From Ferrimonas sediminum (lineage in GTDB: Bacteria > Pseudomonadota > Gammaproteobacteria > Enterobacterales > Shewanellaceae), in the NCBI RefSeq assembly GCF_900100175.1, contig NZ_FNEM01000017.1:1-64000 (forward strand): 64,000 nt of DNA, given 5' to 3'. Made by a program: the position numbers and the translations under genes. Shown one piece after another: positions 17,609 through 25,865 of this stretch. Below the pieces are notes generated by a model. It saw nothing but the letters and a program-made list of their open reading frames with translations, was not told where the DNA came from and did no database searches. Every line of letters begins with the position of its first letter. Position 1 is the stretch's first letter.

Positions 17609-18802
17609 ATGTTCATGACCGAGTCAGTGCATAACCCTGACCAGTATATGTATGACTTCATGCAGATATTGACTCATGGTAGAAAGAAAGTTGGCTTATT
17701 AATTGGTGCTGGTGGTCCTGTAGGTATTAATGTCGCGGCGGAAAGTGAAGCGCACAAGCCTCTAATTCCTGACATGAAAGGCTTGATGAATATAGTTTTA
17801 GATACACTGGAAGGTGATAACCTACAAGCCTTTAAATCCATCATGTCTGAAAGAAATACTGAAAATATTGAATATATTCTTTCTCATATACGTTCACTAG
17901 CCTCAGTAATTGGGAATGCCGAAGTTCATGGATTAAATGGGGCTGGTTATGATTGCCTTTCCGACAAAGTTTGCAAAGTAATAAAAGAAGTTGTTAATAA
18001 AGACCTCCCTAAAGGTGATAATCCATATTCTCAACTTATTTCATGGGTTAATGGAATAAAACGAGATCATGCAGTTGAAATATTTACAACAAATTATGAT
18101 TTGCTTTTCGAAGAGGCGATGGAAAGAGTTAGGACTCCATACTTTGATGGATTCTCTGGATCTAAGGTGGCGTTTTTCGATCCGTCTACAATTTCGAATA
18201 ATGATTTACCTTCCCGGTGGATAAGGCTTTGGAAACTCCATGGTTCCATAAACTGGGCAAAGAACGAAAATCATGAAATTGTTCGTGGGAGTGGTGAACG
18301 AGAAGGAACAATGGTTTACCCTTCTCACGTTAAATATGATCAAACTCAAGCGGCCCCTTATTCATCCTTGTTTGAAAGATTGAAAGTGTTTCTCTTGGAA
18401 CCAGATTCGGTTCTGATTGCTATTGGATTTTCGTTTGCTGATATGCATGTGACTGCAAAAATTAAGGAGTGTCTATCAGCAAACCCAACTTCAGCACTGC
18501 TGGCTTTTCAGTATAATACTCTGGATTCAGAGTTTTATTCAGTAGAGTTGGCAAAAAGCACTCCTAATGTCAGTGTCTATTGTAGAGATGGAGCCGTTAT
18601 TAACGGAATTTCGGCATTATGGAAAATTGGCGATGATCCAACAAAAAATTGGCGGCTTATTAGAGGTGAGTATTGGGGCGGAGATAAATTTTTGCTAGGT
18701 GATTTTGTGAAGTTTGCTCCTTTCTTGGCAAAGTCAGGTGGATCGAGAGGGATTGTTTCGAATCATGATACTAACGATATAGGAGAAAAAGATGGAATCT
18801 AA
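17609..18802 (+). CDS. SIR2-family NADase subunit of a SIR2-HerA defence pair
   Basis: Sirtuin-like domain with LLIGAGGP (NAD-binding GAG), FTTNYDLLFEE (the T-N-D motif) and WKLHGSINW (catalytic His region), plus the late IAIGFSFAD motif typical of SIR2 proteins in defence systems. These usually hydrolyse NAD+ to stop phage growth rather than deacetylate. The start is uncertain: ATG 17609 has AAGAGA just upstream and is preferred; ATG 17549 would add 20 residues and has a G-tract too close to the start. It overlaps the HerA gene by 11 nt, which implies coupled translation. Codon use and low GC differ from the integrase. Confidence 0.88.
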   Translation: MFMTESVHNPDQYMYDFMQILTHGRKKVGLLIGAGGPVGINVAAESEAHKPLIPDMKGLMNIVLDTLEGDNLQAFKSIMSERNTENIEYILSHIRSLASVIGNAEVHGLNGAGYDCLSDKVCKVIKEVVNKDLPKGDNPYSQLISWVNGIKRDHAVEIFTTNYDLLFEEAMERVRTPYFDGFSGSKVAFFDPSTISNNDLPSRWIRLWKLHGSINWAKNENHEIVRGSGEREGTMVYPSHVKYDQTQAAPYSSLFERLKVFLLEPDSVLIAIGFSFADMHVTAKIKECLSANPTSALLAFQYNTLDSEFYSVELAKSTPNVSVYCRDGAVINGISALWKIGDDPTKNWRLIRGEYWGGDKFLLGDFVKFAPFLAKSGGSRGIVSNHDTNDIGEKDGI

Positions 18803-20573
18803 ATCAAAGGAAACCTATCTTGGCTCTGTTATATCTGTATCAGGGGTTTCAGTTAGTATAGAACTAACTCAGAATGTTAGATCAGGCTTGCTTATTATTG
18901 ATGGACGTACTCACCGAATAGGACTTGTGGGTAGTTTTATAAGAATACCTCAAGGTTATAATGACTTATATGGTATTATTTCAGAGACATCTGAAACAAT
19001 GAGAGATGATAACCTTATTGATTTTAAGGAAAGAAGGTTAATTAAGGTTGAATTGGTTGGTGAGTCAGTGGGAACTGACTTTGAAAGAGGGATAAGCCAA
19101 TTTCCAAGTATCGGTGATGAGGCACACTTAGTAACAGAAAATGACCTTAAAAAGGTTTACGGCACTATCGAGTCTGGTCAGGTAGATATTGGTCGATTAT
19201 CTAGTTCTGAAAGTATAAGAGTGGGTGTTGATCTAAATAACTTGGTTAACAGGCACTCAGCTATACTAGGATCAACTGGCTCGGGAAAATCTACTAGTGT
19301 ATCCAGCTTGCTGCGCTCGTTAGTAGAAGGAAGTGACGGTAGCATAGAAAAAAAGTCAGCTAGAATAATTATCTTTGATATTCACGGTGAATATTCAAGT
19401 GCTCTGGGAGATATAGCTAATGTGTTCACTACGGGAAGTAGTGAAGTTGAAAAGCAACTATACATTCCATTTTGGTGTGTTAACCCTGATAGTCTTATTG
19501 ACTTTTTATGTGGAGCTAATGAGAGACTTAAAGGTAAAGCTAGAGAATTGATCCTTGAGGATAAAGTCAGTTTCGCTATCAAAAATCCTGAGTTAGGGAT
19601 AGAAAAAGACAAAGTGACAGCTTACTCTCCTTTGCCATACAGAATAAAAAATGTCTGGTTTAAGTTGTATTGTGAGGATAATATCACCTGGGAAGACAAC
19701 GGTAGAACAACTCCGGCAATTGAGAGTGAAGGTGATCCAAACAATCTTATCGTGCCTAGGTATAGACCACCTGGAGCTGGGTCATCTCCACCATTTAAAG
19801 GGGGGAAAGGGGATTACAGTAAGAGTTTGGAACAGATGAGATCTAGACTGCTGGATAAGCAGTATTCTTTCCTGTTTGAACCTGGTCTATTAACACCAAA
19901 TGAAAATAATGAAATTAAAAACGATCTGTCTTGGCTGTTAGAAAGTTGGATTGGAACTGTTAAGCCAGTTACAATTATTGACATGTCTGGTATGCCATCA
20001 GAAAGATTAAGCCTTCTATTGGGCTCTCTACTTGATATGGTTTTTGAGGCTGCCATTTGGGGACGAAACCTTCCAGATGGAATGAAAGAATCCCCTGTGC
20101 TACTTGTCATGGAGGAGGCGCACAGATATCTTTCAAACGATAAATCTGGATTAGCTAAAGAAATGGTGAAAAGGATTGTTAAGGAAGGTAGAAAATTTGG
20201 TGTGGGTTGCATGTTAGTCAGTCAAAGGCCCTCAGAAATTGATGAAACAATATTGTCTCAGTGTGGAACACTTTTTTCTTTAAGAATAAATAATGCAACT
20301 GACAGGTCTAAAGTTAAATCTTCTATGTCAGATGGACTATCTGGATTGGTGGATGCGTTGCCAATTTTAAGAACTGGAGAAGCAGTTGTTGCTGGTGAAG
20401 CAGTAAAGATTCCAATGCGGTGTAAGTTTAAATTGCCGAAGCAAGGACGGTTTCCTGATAGTAAGGACCCGATGGTTGCTGAAAGTTGGATTAAGAATAA
20501 AGGAAAATCCGATTTCAGTGATTTGATCAGGGCTTGGAGAATCCAAAGCCCCATAAATAATGAGGAGAAATAG
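18792..20573 (+). CDS. HerA-type hexameric ATPase of a SIR2-HerA pair
   Basis: FtsK/HerA-family ATPase of 593 aa. An N-terminal HAS-barrel-like region (about residues 8-110) is followed by Walker A GSTGSGKST (160-168), FDIHGEYS, Walker B LLVMEEAHRYL (about 436-446) and sensor-like VSQRPSEI. HerA proteins form hexameric rings that move or unwind DNA; paired with SIR2 they form large complexes active against phage. RBS AGGAG lies before the ATG at 18792, inside the end of the SIR2 gene. The downstream KTSC gene begins one base after its stop. Confidence 0.92.
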   Translation: MESKSKETYLGSVISVSGVSVSIELTQNVRSGLLIIDGRTHRIGLVGSFIRIPQGYNDLYGIISETSETMRDDNLIDFKERRLIKVELVGESVGTDFERGISQFPSIGDEAHLVTENDLKKVYGTIESGQVDIGRLSSSESIRVGVDLNNLVNRHSAILGSTGSGKSTSVSSLLRSLVEGSDGSIEKKSARIIIFDIHGEYSSALGDIANVFTTGSSEVEKQLYIPFWCVNPDSLIDFLCGANERLKGKARELILEDKVSFAIKNPELGIEKDKVTAYSPLPYRIKNVWFKLYCEDNITWEDNGRTTPAIESEGDPNNLIVPRYRPPGAGSSPPFKGGKGDYSKSLEQMRSRLLDKQYSFLFEPGLLTPNENNEIKNDLSWLLESWIGTVKPVTIIDMSGMPSERLSLLLGSLLDMVFEAAIWGRNLPDGMKESPVLLVMEEAHRYLSNDKSGLAKEMVKRIVKEGRKFGVGCMLVSQRPSEIDETILSQCGTLFSLRINNATDRSKVKSSMSDGLSGLVDALPILRTGEAVVAGEAVKIPMRCKFKLPKQGRFPDSKDPMVAESWIKNKGKSDFSDLIRAWRIQSPINNEEK

Positions 20574-20574
20574 T

Positions 20575-20784
20575 ATGAATAGAGTTCCGGTAGCATCTTC
20601 AAATGTCGCTTCAATAGGATTTGATGAGGAAAGTTGTACCTTAGAAGTAGAGTTCAACAATGGAAGTGTTTATCAGTACTTTGATGTTCCTAGTTACTTA
20701 CACTCTGAGCTCATGTCCGCAGACTCGGTTGGTTCATATTTAGCTAGGAACATCAAGGGATCATACGGCTATCAGCGGGTATAG
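20575..20784 (+). CDS. KTSC domain protein
   Basis: A 69-aa single-domain protein. The sequence pattern VASSNVASIGFDEES-L-VEF-NGSVYQYFDVP matches the KTSC domain (split here to keep it short), a small domain also found at the C terminus of some lysyl-tRNA synthetases and in phage/defence contexts. It has no catalytic motif I recognise. The ATG at 20575 has GAGGAG eight bases upstream. It sits tightly between the HerA and SLATT genes, so it is a likely component, adaptor or regulator of that operon; its role is unknown. Confidence 0.75.
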   Translation: MNRVPVASSNVASIGFDEESCTLEVEFNNGSVYQYFDVPSYLHSELMSADSVGSYLARNIKGSYGYQRV

Positions 20785-20786
20785 TT

Positions 20787-21416
20787 ATGTTGGGCAAGTT
20801 TTTGATTTGGCTTTGGCATTTTTTCTTCTTTCCAAAAAAAGAAGATACGCTGCCTGAGAAGTGTCAAGTGACGGATCAAAGTTCGTTAACGCAAAACTGG
20901 ATTGATAGGCTTGGAGACGCACAGGTAGGCCATTATAAGTGTTCTGAAAGATTATACACTTACGCAAATTGGTCAGGAGTAGCGTTGATTTGTTCGACTA
21001 CAATTGTAACTGCTTCGCTATTCCTACATGATTTTGGTGGTAACCCATGGGTAGGGAAGTATATTATCCCTGCCATAAGCATTATTGCTGCTATTCTTTC
21101 TGGCGTTGTTTCATTTGTCAGATTTGCTGAAAGAGCTGAGTTGCATCGTGCTGCAGCAAGTCGATACGGAAAATTAAGAAGAGAGCTTGATCAGATTGGT
21201 ATTCTATCTAATAGATTATCTCCTGAGGAATATTCAGCTAAATTAGAAAAGCTAAGGTTAGAGTGGGAATATATCTCTGCTGATGCGCCACTAACAAGAA
21301 GGAACGCAATTCCTAAACGGATTAATTCCAGAAGTCGAGATAAAACCGCCAATTTAAATTTGGTTCATGCGGGAGGGTTGGCAGAAAATAGCGATGTATC
21401 TAAACGTAATGCCTAA
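20787..21416 (+). CDS. SLATT-domain two-transmembrane protein (predicted pore-forming effector)
   Basis: A 209-aa protein with a helix (WIDRLGDAQVGHYKCSERLYTY, split), two adjacent transmembrane segments (about residues 65-82 and 92-111) and then a conserved cytoplasmic helix FVRFAERAELHRAAASRYGKLRREL. This order is the signature of SLATT domains, which are predicted membrane effectors in conflict systems, usually gated by a nucleotide sensor or nuclease partner. Starts two bases after the KTSC stop; the last gene of the cassette. Its pairing with SIR2-HerA suggests a second, membrane-level abortive response. The functional link is inference. Confidence 0.75.
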   Translation: MLGKFLIWLWHFFFFPKKEDTLPEKCQVTDQSSLTQNWIDRLGDAQVGHYKCSERLYTYANWSGVALICSTTIVTASLFLHDFGGNPWVGKYIIPAISIIAAILSGVVSFVRFAERAELHRAAASRYGKLRRELDQIGILSNRLSPEEYSAKLEKLRLEWEYISADAPLTRRNAIPKRINSRSRDKTANLNLVHAGGLAENSDVSKRNA

Positions 21417-21479
21417 ATTTATTTGTGACATGTTAGAAAGGCTTTACCTTAGGTTATTTGGAGAATCATTACGGTACAG

Positions 21480-23126
21480 TTATTTACAGTACTCCAAGTG
21501 GAGCGGGCTTCGCCCGCTCCCGTCTCCCTGCCATTGACTGCTATTCACTACCGTCCACTGTCTGATTCGGGTAATTATCTTCATTCCCGATACGATTAGC
21601 CCTTTGAGTCGTACCAGTACTTCTCCCTCGTAGAGGCTTTGCGCTAGTTCTCCCGTTTCCTCGTCTAGCAGTTCTTCGTAATAGGGCTTGGCGGGGCGCT
21701 GGCGTCTGGGAAGAATTGCGCCTCCCATCGCTTCGGTGAATCCCTGCCAGTTCGAGGCATCGGCACTGTCGGCGATAGGTTGCGACTGTTTGGGGAGGGA
21801 TAGGCGCTGGGCTTCAGTCAAACGCCTGGCCTCACGCCAGACGGTGACGGAAGCACCACCGATTTGCTGAAACTGCCGGATACCCCAACAAGTGGCCCAG
21901 GCATCAACTCTAGCGGCGGTTTCCTGAGGTCGGCGGCCATGGCAGCCATCATCCAGATCGCTACCGTCGATGTTCTTAGACACGTACTTGGCAATATAGC
22001 CGGTGGCGCTGCCCTTGCTGTGGTCGATGTTTACCACTTTGAATCTGTGCTCTTTGGCTCCGGGTTCGTCCCCATCCTCGGCAAAGGCGTAGTCACGGAA
22101 GATGGTCAGCAACTCCTCTTTCTGCTCTGCGGGAGCAAACAGCAGCAGATGCCAATGCGGGGTGCCGTCGTGGTGGGGCTCGCACACACGAAATCCATAA
22201 GGCCGTATCTCTCGTTTGTGCAGGGCCGAGCGGATGCGGCTGAACAGTTTGGTTAGGTACTCCTGCCCCTGCTTGGGATTGTAACCGGCCCAGCGGGGGT
22301 TGTGGTCACCAGAGCGAGACAAACAGCAGTGGTATTTGGAGGGGCAGGTCAGAGTCAGGAACACGCCTTCGTGGCCCGCATCTAGGGCGCAGTCTTCAAA
22401 GCCTCTGGCTCTGACCATCAACTCAGCTTTGCGTATTCTCGGGTTGGAGACATTCAGTGAGGACAGTGAAGCCAGCGAGAATACCTGACCTTCATCGTTC
22501 TTGAGGAAGCAGTTGTGCAGCATCGACCAGTTGCGAGAAATCTGCTGTTGCCGAAAGGCGAGGGTGGGGTCACTGACATACAGCCCCTTTACCTTGGAGA
22601 CCATCCCTAAGTGCTGCTGTACCATCTCCTGAGTTTGGATGACTGCCCGGCGCAGAGATCTCAGCCACCAGTGTTTACAGCATAATCGGCGTATTGCGGG
22701 GCCATAGTCCAACTGACCCGCTTTCAGCGAGCCCTCCTCCTTACAGTCGTCAGCCACGCTGTCAGGCGGGTCTATCTTGTTTGGCTTGGGTGGAATCAGG
22801 TTAAATCCATCGGTTAGTTTGATCAGTAGTTGATAGATCTGCGCCGGAGAGCTGTCAGGGTTTCGAGCGATAATCCGCTTGGCGTGCTGGGCACTACTCT
22901 TTGCCCTTGGTTCAATATCGTGCTCGGTCCAGCTCAGCACGTTGGAATCGAAATATTGGCCTACTAGCGTTTGAATTTTATTGCTGGTGCGAAGGAGAGA
23001 CAGGTTTGCCTCTCTTCGGGTTTCGCAGCCTTGATAATGCCTCATCAAAGGCCGGTGGCAATTTACAGGCAGTGGTGCCAGCATGCGGGATACAAACTGG
23101 CGGTCGTGGGGATTAACACAAGGCAT
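21480..23126 (-). CDS. Rolling-circle replication initiator (phage GPA/HUH endonuclease family)
   Basis: A 548-aa replication endonuclease. The metal-binding HUH motif is GTPHWHLLLF (about residues 318-327). The catalytic tyrosine pair is in GYIAKYVSKN (about 375-384), where the YxxxY spacing is that of superfamily I (phiX174/P2 gpA-like) initiators. It should nick one strand of the excised element to start replication. The gene opens 14 bp inside the preceding small gene, indicating an operon with the two genes to its right. It converges with the SLATT gene. Confidence 0.88.
   Translation of the reverse strand: MPCVNPHDRQFVSRMLAPLPVNCHRPLMRHYQGCETRREANLSLLRTSNKIQTLVGQYFDSNVLSWTEHDIEPRAKSSAQHAKRIIARNPDSSPAQIYQLLIKLTDGFNLIPPKPNKIDPPDSVADDCKEEGSLKAGQLDYGPAIRRLCCKHWWLRSLRRAVIQTQEMVQQHLGMVSKVKGLYVSDPTLAFRQQQISRNWSMLHNCFLKNDEGQVFSLASLSSLNVSNPRIRKAELMVRARGFEDCALDAGHEGVFLTLTCPSKYHCCLSRSGDHNPRWAGYNPKQGQEYLTKLFSRIRSALHKREIRPYGFRVCEPHHDGTPHWHLLLFAPAEQKEELLTIFRDYAFAEDGDEPGAKEHRFKVVNIDHSKGSATGYIAKYVSKNIDGSDLDDGCHGRRPQETAARVDAWATCWGIRQFQQIGGASVTVWREARRLTEAQRLSLPKQSQPIADSADASNWQGFTEAMGGAILPRRQRPAKPYYEELLDEETGELAQSLYEGEVLVRLKGLIVSGMKIITRIRQWTVVNSSQWQGDGSGRSPLHLEYCK
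21500..21520. repeat. 9-bp hairpin inside the 3' end of the replication gene
   Basis: GGAGCGGGC-ttc-GCCCGCTCC lies in the last codons of the replication gene. P2-type elements carry the nicking origin inside their A gene, so this is a possible origin structure; it could equally be a transcription barrier between convergent genes. Confidence 0.35.
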
Positions 23127-23391
23127 AGAACACCTCCCGAACCAATTGGCTTCCCTGATCGGTTAGCACGACTTGGCCCCATTCAACGTCGTGAAATCGC
23201 ACCGACAGTTCGGAGGTGAGTCCCAAGGATTTTAGCTTTGCAAAAGAGCGCTTGGAGACTTTGTGGGGGAAGAGATCCAGACCGGAGGATATGTGGCCCT
23301 TAGTTCTAGGGTCTCTGCAAATAAACACCTGGTTGCCAACGTACAGATAGGTTAATAGAGCAAACTGGAGGCTAGATAATTGCTTCATCAC
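23113..23391 (-). CDS. Small island protein of unknown function
   Basis: A 92-aa protein that I do not recognise. It overlaps the replication gene by 14 bp and the excisionase-like gene by 4 bp (ATGA type), so it is surely translated as part of the same operon. The sequence is mixed, without a membrane segment; the spacing of hydrophobic residues and VVLTDQGSQLVREVF near the C terminus look like a winged-helix regulator, but this is only an impression. A role in replication control would fit the position. Confidence 0.65.
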   Translation of the reverse strand: MMKQLSSLQFALLTYLYVGNQVFICRDPRTKGHISSGLDLFPHKVSKRSFAKLKSLGLTSELSVRFHDVEWGQVVLTDQGSQLVREVFYALC

Positions 23392-23591
23392 ACTTCTCCC
23401 ACGGCTAAATCTGAGTGGAAGAATCTGCGCTTGTCGATGAAGCTACGCACGTCTGTTGCTTTGTACATCACCCGCCGACCTACCTTCACATAGGGCAGAG
23501 GATAGGAGCCTTTGCAGCGCCAGACTGAGAGGGTGCCAATGGTAACGCCAAGCAGATCGGAGACTTCAATAGGTGTGAGTAGATTGTCCAT
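23388..23591 (-). CDS. AlpA/excisionase-type helix-turn-helix protein
   Basis: A 67-aa MerR-like HTH_17 protein: LLTPIEVSDLLGV (recognition helix region), LSVWRCKG, LPYVKVGRRVMYKATDVRSFI. This is the AlpA/Xis pattern used by integrative elements to promote excision and control the integrase or replication genes. First gene of the three-gene operon with the small protein and the HUH initiator; overlaps the next gene by 4 bp. Confidence 0.88.
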   Translation of the reverse strand: MDNLLTPIEVSDLLGVTIGTLSVWRCKGSYPLPYVKVGRRVMYKATDVRSFIDKRRFFHSDLAVGEV

Positions 23592-23711
23592 GGTTTACGT
23601 CCTTGTAGATTCACTTCAATGAATCTCAACCATGAACGGGATTAGAAGATTTTTGCATGCCACTGGCTGCCAATGATCTAATACTGGCCGTCAGTGATTA
23701 CTCACTAGCGG

Positions 23712-24560
23712 CTAGCGTGCAACTTTCTGGTTGTGTTCTCTGAGCCAGCGGTACAGCCGCCGTTGAACATTACTGGAGTTTCGAAAGCTCGTATCCCCAA
23801 TACTCAGCGCAAAGGTTTGGGCTTCTTCTGTCAGCTCAACGGATGCATGGTGTAGGGATTTGAAGGAGCAGCGACTATAGATCTCTAGAATGTGGGCTTT
23901 AACTTCATTGGTTTTCTCATAGCGCTTAGTTCTTCCCTTTTCTCCCTTCGATGCTGAGTCGCTTCTTATCGCTTGCTTTTTGATTGCTTCGGTGAGGTGA
24001 TTTCGAAACTCAGCTTTGGGGAACAGGTCATCGAGAAAGAATTGTTTGTAGTGGCTTTTGGCGGCATTCGTCATTCCGATCAGGTGGGCTCCAATGACCC
24101 AGTTGAGTCGGTGTATGCCATTGTTCGATAGTTTCTTGTTGATGGCTGTCAAAATGGCCAATGGCGAGTCTTCGAGGTTGTGTTCTCGAAAGGCCGACTC
24201 AAGTGCGGAGTAATCACCGGAATCGAGGGCTTCAAGATACAAGCGATAGACGGTGTCTCTGTTCTTTGGGAGAGAAGATATTAATAGGTTAACAAAGGAC
24301 TCGGCTTGCTGTTCCATCCAACCGTCGAAGTTGTCTACACCGCAAGGCAAGGCCATCAGGTGTTTTATCTTGTTCTTCGAGGCCAAGTAGAGGGAGAGGT
24401 GGCACCAGGTGGGATCATTGTCCATTCTTCGGCACAGCTCAGTTTCAGTGGCTCGCATAGAGTCTAATCTAGAATGGACTTTTGTATGATGCTGCTCAAC
24501 TGCCTGAGTGTAGTCGTCGAGCAGTTCTTTGATTGAGGTTTCAGTACCCATAACGGTCAT
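23712..24560 (-). CDS. Island protein of unknown function
   Basis: A 282-aa, mainly helical, charged protein that I cannot assign. Residues 190-215 are basic (KKQAIRSD...KGEKGRTKRYEK) and the C terminus SNVQRRLYRWLREHNQK resembles a DNA-binding helix, as in replication or regulatory proteins of islands. Two ATGs (24560 and 24551) are possible and neither has a clear ribosome site. It lies between the replication operon and the CoiA-like gene, all leftward. Confidence 0.7.
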   Translation of the reverse strand: MTVMGTETSIKELLDDYTQAVEQHHTKVHSRLDSMRATETELCRRMDNDPTWCHLSLYLASKNKIKHLMALPCGVDNFDGWMEQQAESFVNLLISSLPKNRDTVYRLYLEALDSGDYSALESAFREHNLEDSPLAILTAINKKLSNNGIHRLNWVIGAHLIGMTNAAKSHYKQFFLDDLFPKAEFRNHLTEAIKKQAIRSDSASKGEKGRTKRYEKTNEVKAHILEIYSRCSFKSLHHASVELTEEAQTFALSIGDTSFRNSSNVQRRLYRWLREHNQKVAR

Positions 24561-24600
24561 CCATGACGGTTAATCTCGGTTAACTGTAGATGGCATAGGC

Positions 24601-25578
24601 TTAATCGGCGAGAAGTGCTTTTTTCTCCTTTTTGAGTTTCCTATTTTCCTCTCTGAGCTTTTCATTCACGGCCGATAGCTCGCTTTCCCACTGTCGTGCG
24701 ATTTCGATGTCTCTGGTAAGGCGATTGAGCTCCTTGGTTTTGAGTGACAGCGCTTTGTCTATTCGGGCCTCTTGTTCGGCTTTGCGGGCTTCGTACTCTT
24801 TCATTGCTGCACCAGCAGCCCCATTTAACTCGTGCTCAAAAATCATTCGAAGGTTGTGGAGTTCGCTGCTCGCTTTTTTGATTTCAGTGTTTATTGATCG
24901 CAAGCGCTTACTCACCTGCTTCTCTGATTCACTAAGCCCCTGATCCAGAATTTCGATCTGCCTGCGTCTGGATTTTGTCTCATTTTTAAATATCTCAAGC
25001 CCGAGGGAGGAGAACAGATCTACGGTAAGCCATGAGGCACGATTGATGTCTAAGGCCTTGGCGAAAAATGCATCATCAAAGGGAGTGTCATAATTTTTGA
25101 AGTCAGAGAGGGTGAACTCAATGGCGGTGATGCTGTGCTTTCGGTAGGTAGCGCGCTTTTGCTTTGTCGTACTGTGGGTGACGGCGATCTCGATTGCCAG
25201 CAGTTCATGGTCGATTTCGAGTAGCAGGTCAGGGATACGTCCAGTCGGGGACAGTTGTTTTTCTTGAATGGCTTTACTGATGGGCAGCTTGAATGGCTTT
25301 TTATCAAAGTTACACGAGGGCAAGGTGATGAACTGTTGAGACAGCAGATAGGCTTTGGCTCTTAAATGCAGCTCGGTTTCTGGCCCCCAAGCGTCGCAAT
25401 GTGACTCGATACCCTGGTGAGCGAAATGGTGCGCGTTCTTGTCTCCCCTGCGGGCGATTAGTGGTTCTCCACAGCTGGGGCAAATACAGCCACAGGCCAG
25501 GCCGCTTTGGACATCATTGATGGAGGTGATTTGGCCGTTGCGGTCTAGGGCAACCGTCATCTGAATTTGGGGTGTCAT
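24601..25578 (-). CDS. CoiA-like competence/nuclease family protein with coiled-coil tail
   Basis: Residues 25-60 hold the CoiA-type zinc-binding start (CICPSCGEPLIARRG, then HHFAH). A restriction-like nuclease core follows, with RIPDLLLEID and ELLAIEIAVTHS supplying the Asp and Glu-x-Ile residues expected of the PD-(D/E)xK fold. The C-terminal third (about 205-325) is a long coiled coil rich in Glu, Lys and Arg. CoiA is required for transformation in Gram-positive bacteria; relatives on mobile elements are usually annotated only as competence-like. A DNA-processing job for the element is likely. First gene inside attR, read leftwards. Confidence 0.78.
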   Translation of the reverse strand: MTPQIQMTVALDRNGQITSINDVQSGLACGCICPSCGEPLIARRGDKNAHHFAHQGIESHCDAWGPETELHLRAKAYLLSQQFITLPSCNFDKKPFKLPISKAIQEKQLSPTGRIPDLLLEIDHELLAIEIAVTHSTTKQKRATYRKHSITAIEFTLSDFKNYDTPFDDAFFAKALDINRASWLTVDLFSSLGLEIFKNETKSRRRQIEILDQGLSESEKQVSKRLRSINTEIKKASSELHNLRMIFEHELNGAAGAAMKEYEARKAEQEARIDKALSLKTKELNRLTRDIEIARQWESELSAVNEKLREENRKLKKEKKALLAD

Positions 25579-25650
25579 TCGCGCTCGATTCCTTGTTCAT
25601 TGAACGAAGTAAGAATCCCTGTAACAGGGCTGTCGCGAGTTATTTTAATG

Positions 25651-25670
25651 GCGGGACAGGGGCGGGACAG
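25651..25670 (+). repeat. Tandem candidate arm sites near attR
   Basis: Two copies of GCGGGACAG (25651-25659, 25662-25670), 22 bp inside attR; the same 9-mer is found near attL. Confidence 0.4.
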
Positions 25671-25691
25671 AATTGTTGTCCAAAAATAGGA

Positions 25692-25736
25692 TATTGAATT
25701 CTTTGGAGAAAAGAGGCGATATGGCCTCCCCACAGG
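25692..25736 (+). repeat. attR, right attachment repeat
   Basis: Right copy of the 45-bp repeat; overlaps the tRNA-Arg 3' end including its encoded CCA. Confidence 0.85.
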
Positions 25737-25797
25737 GACTCGAACCCCGATCGATCGCTTAGGAGGCGACTGCTCTATCCTGTTGAGCTATAGGGAG
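25722..25797 (-). tRNA. tRNA-Arg (anticodon CCU)
   Basis: Cloverleaf checked by hand on the minus strand: acceptor CTCCCTA pairs with TGGGGAG (one G-T), D stem GCTC/GAGC, anticodon loop CTCCTAA with anticodon CCT, T arm CGGGG-TTCGAGT-CCCTG, discriminator G and an encoded CCA. The gene stays complete because the island uses its 3' end as the integration core. This tRNA reads the rare codon AGG and is a common island target. Confidence 0.95.
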
Positions 25798-25865
25798 GAA
25801 ACCGCTAAGCATTCTAGCGGGGTTTGGCGGTGGTTGAAAACCCTTTTGATTTGATTGCAGAATTT

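Larger units (their letters stand above)
15963..25736. mobile_element. Integrated genomic island in tRNA-Arg(CCU) with SIR2-HerA cargo
   Basis: Bounded by a 45-bp direct repeat (41/45 identical), the right copy of which contains the 3' end of an intact tRNA-Arg gene. It contains an integrase next to the left end, a low-GC cargo of four genes, a rolling-circle replication gene with an excisionase-like regulator, and two further genes. There are no capsid, conjugation or relaxase-coupling genes, so it looks like a satellite-type or mobilisable element that replicates after excision using its own HUH protein. Base composition of the cargo (17.5-21.4 kb) is much more AT-rich than its surroundings, including the rest of the island, which suggests the cargo was acquired separately. 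Confidence 0.85.

Noticed and set aside
15963-25736. Prophage interpretation of the island
   Set aside because: No capsid, portal, tail or lysis genes; only an HUH initiator of phage type.
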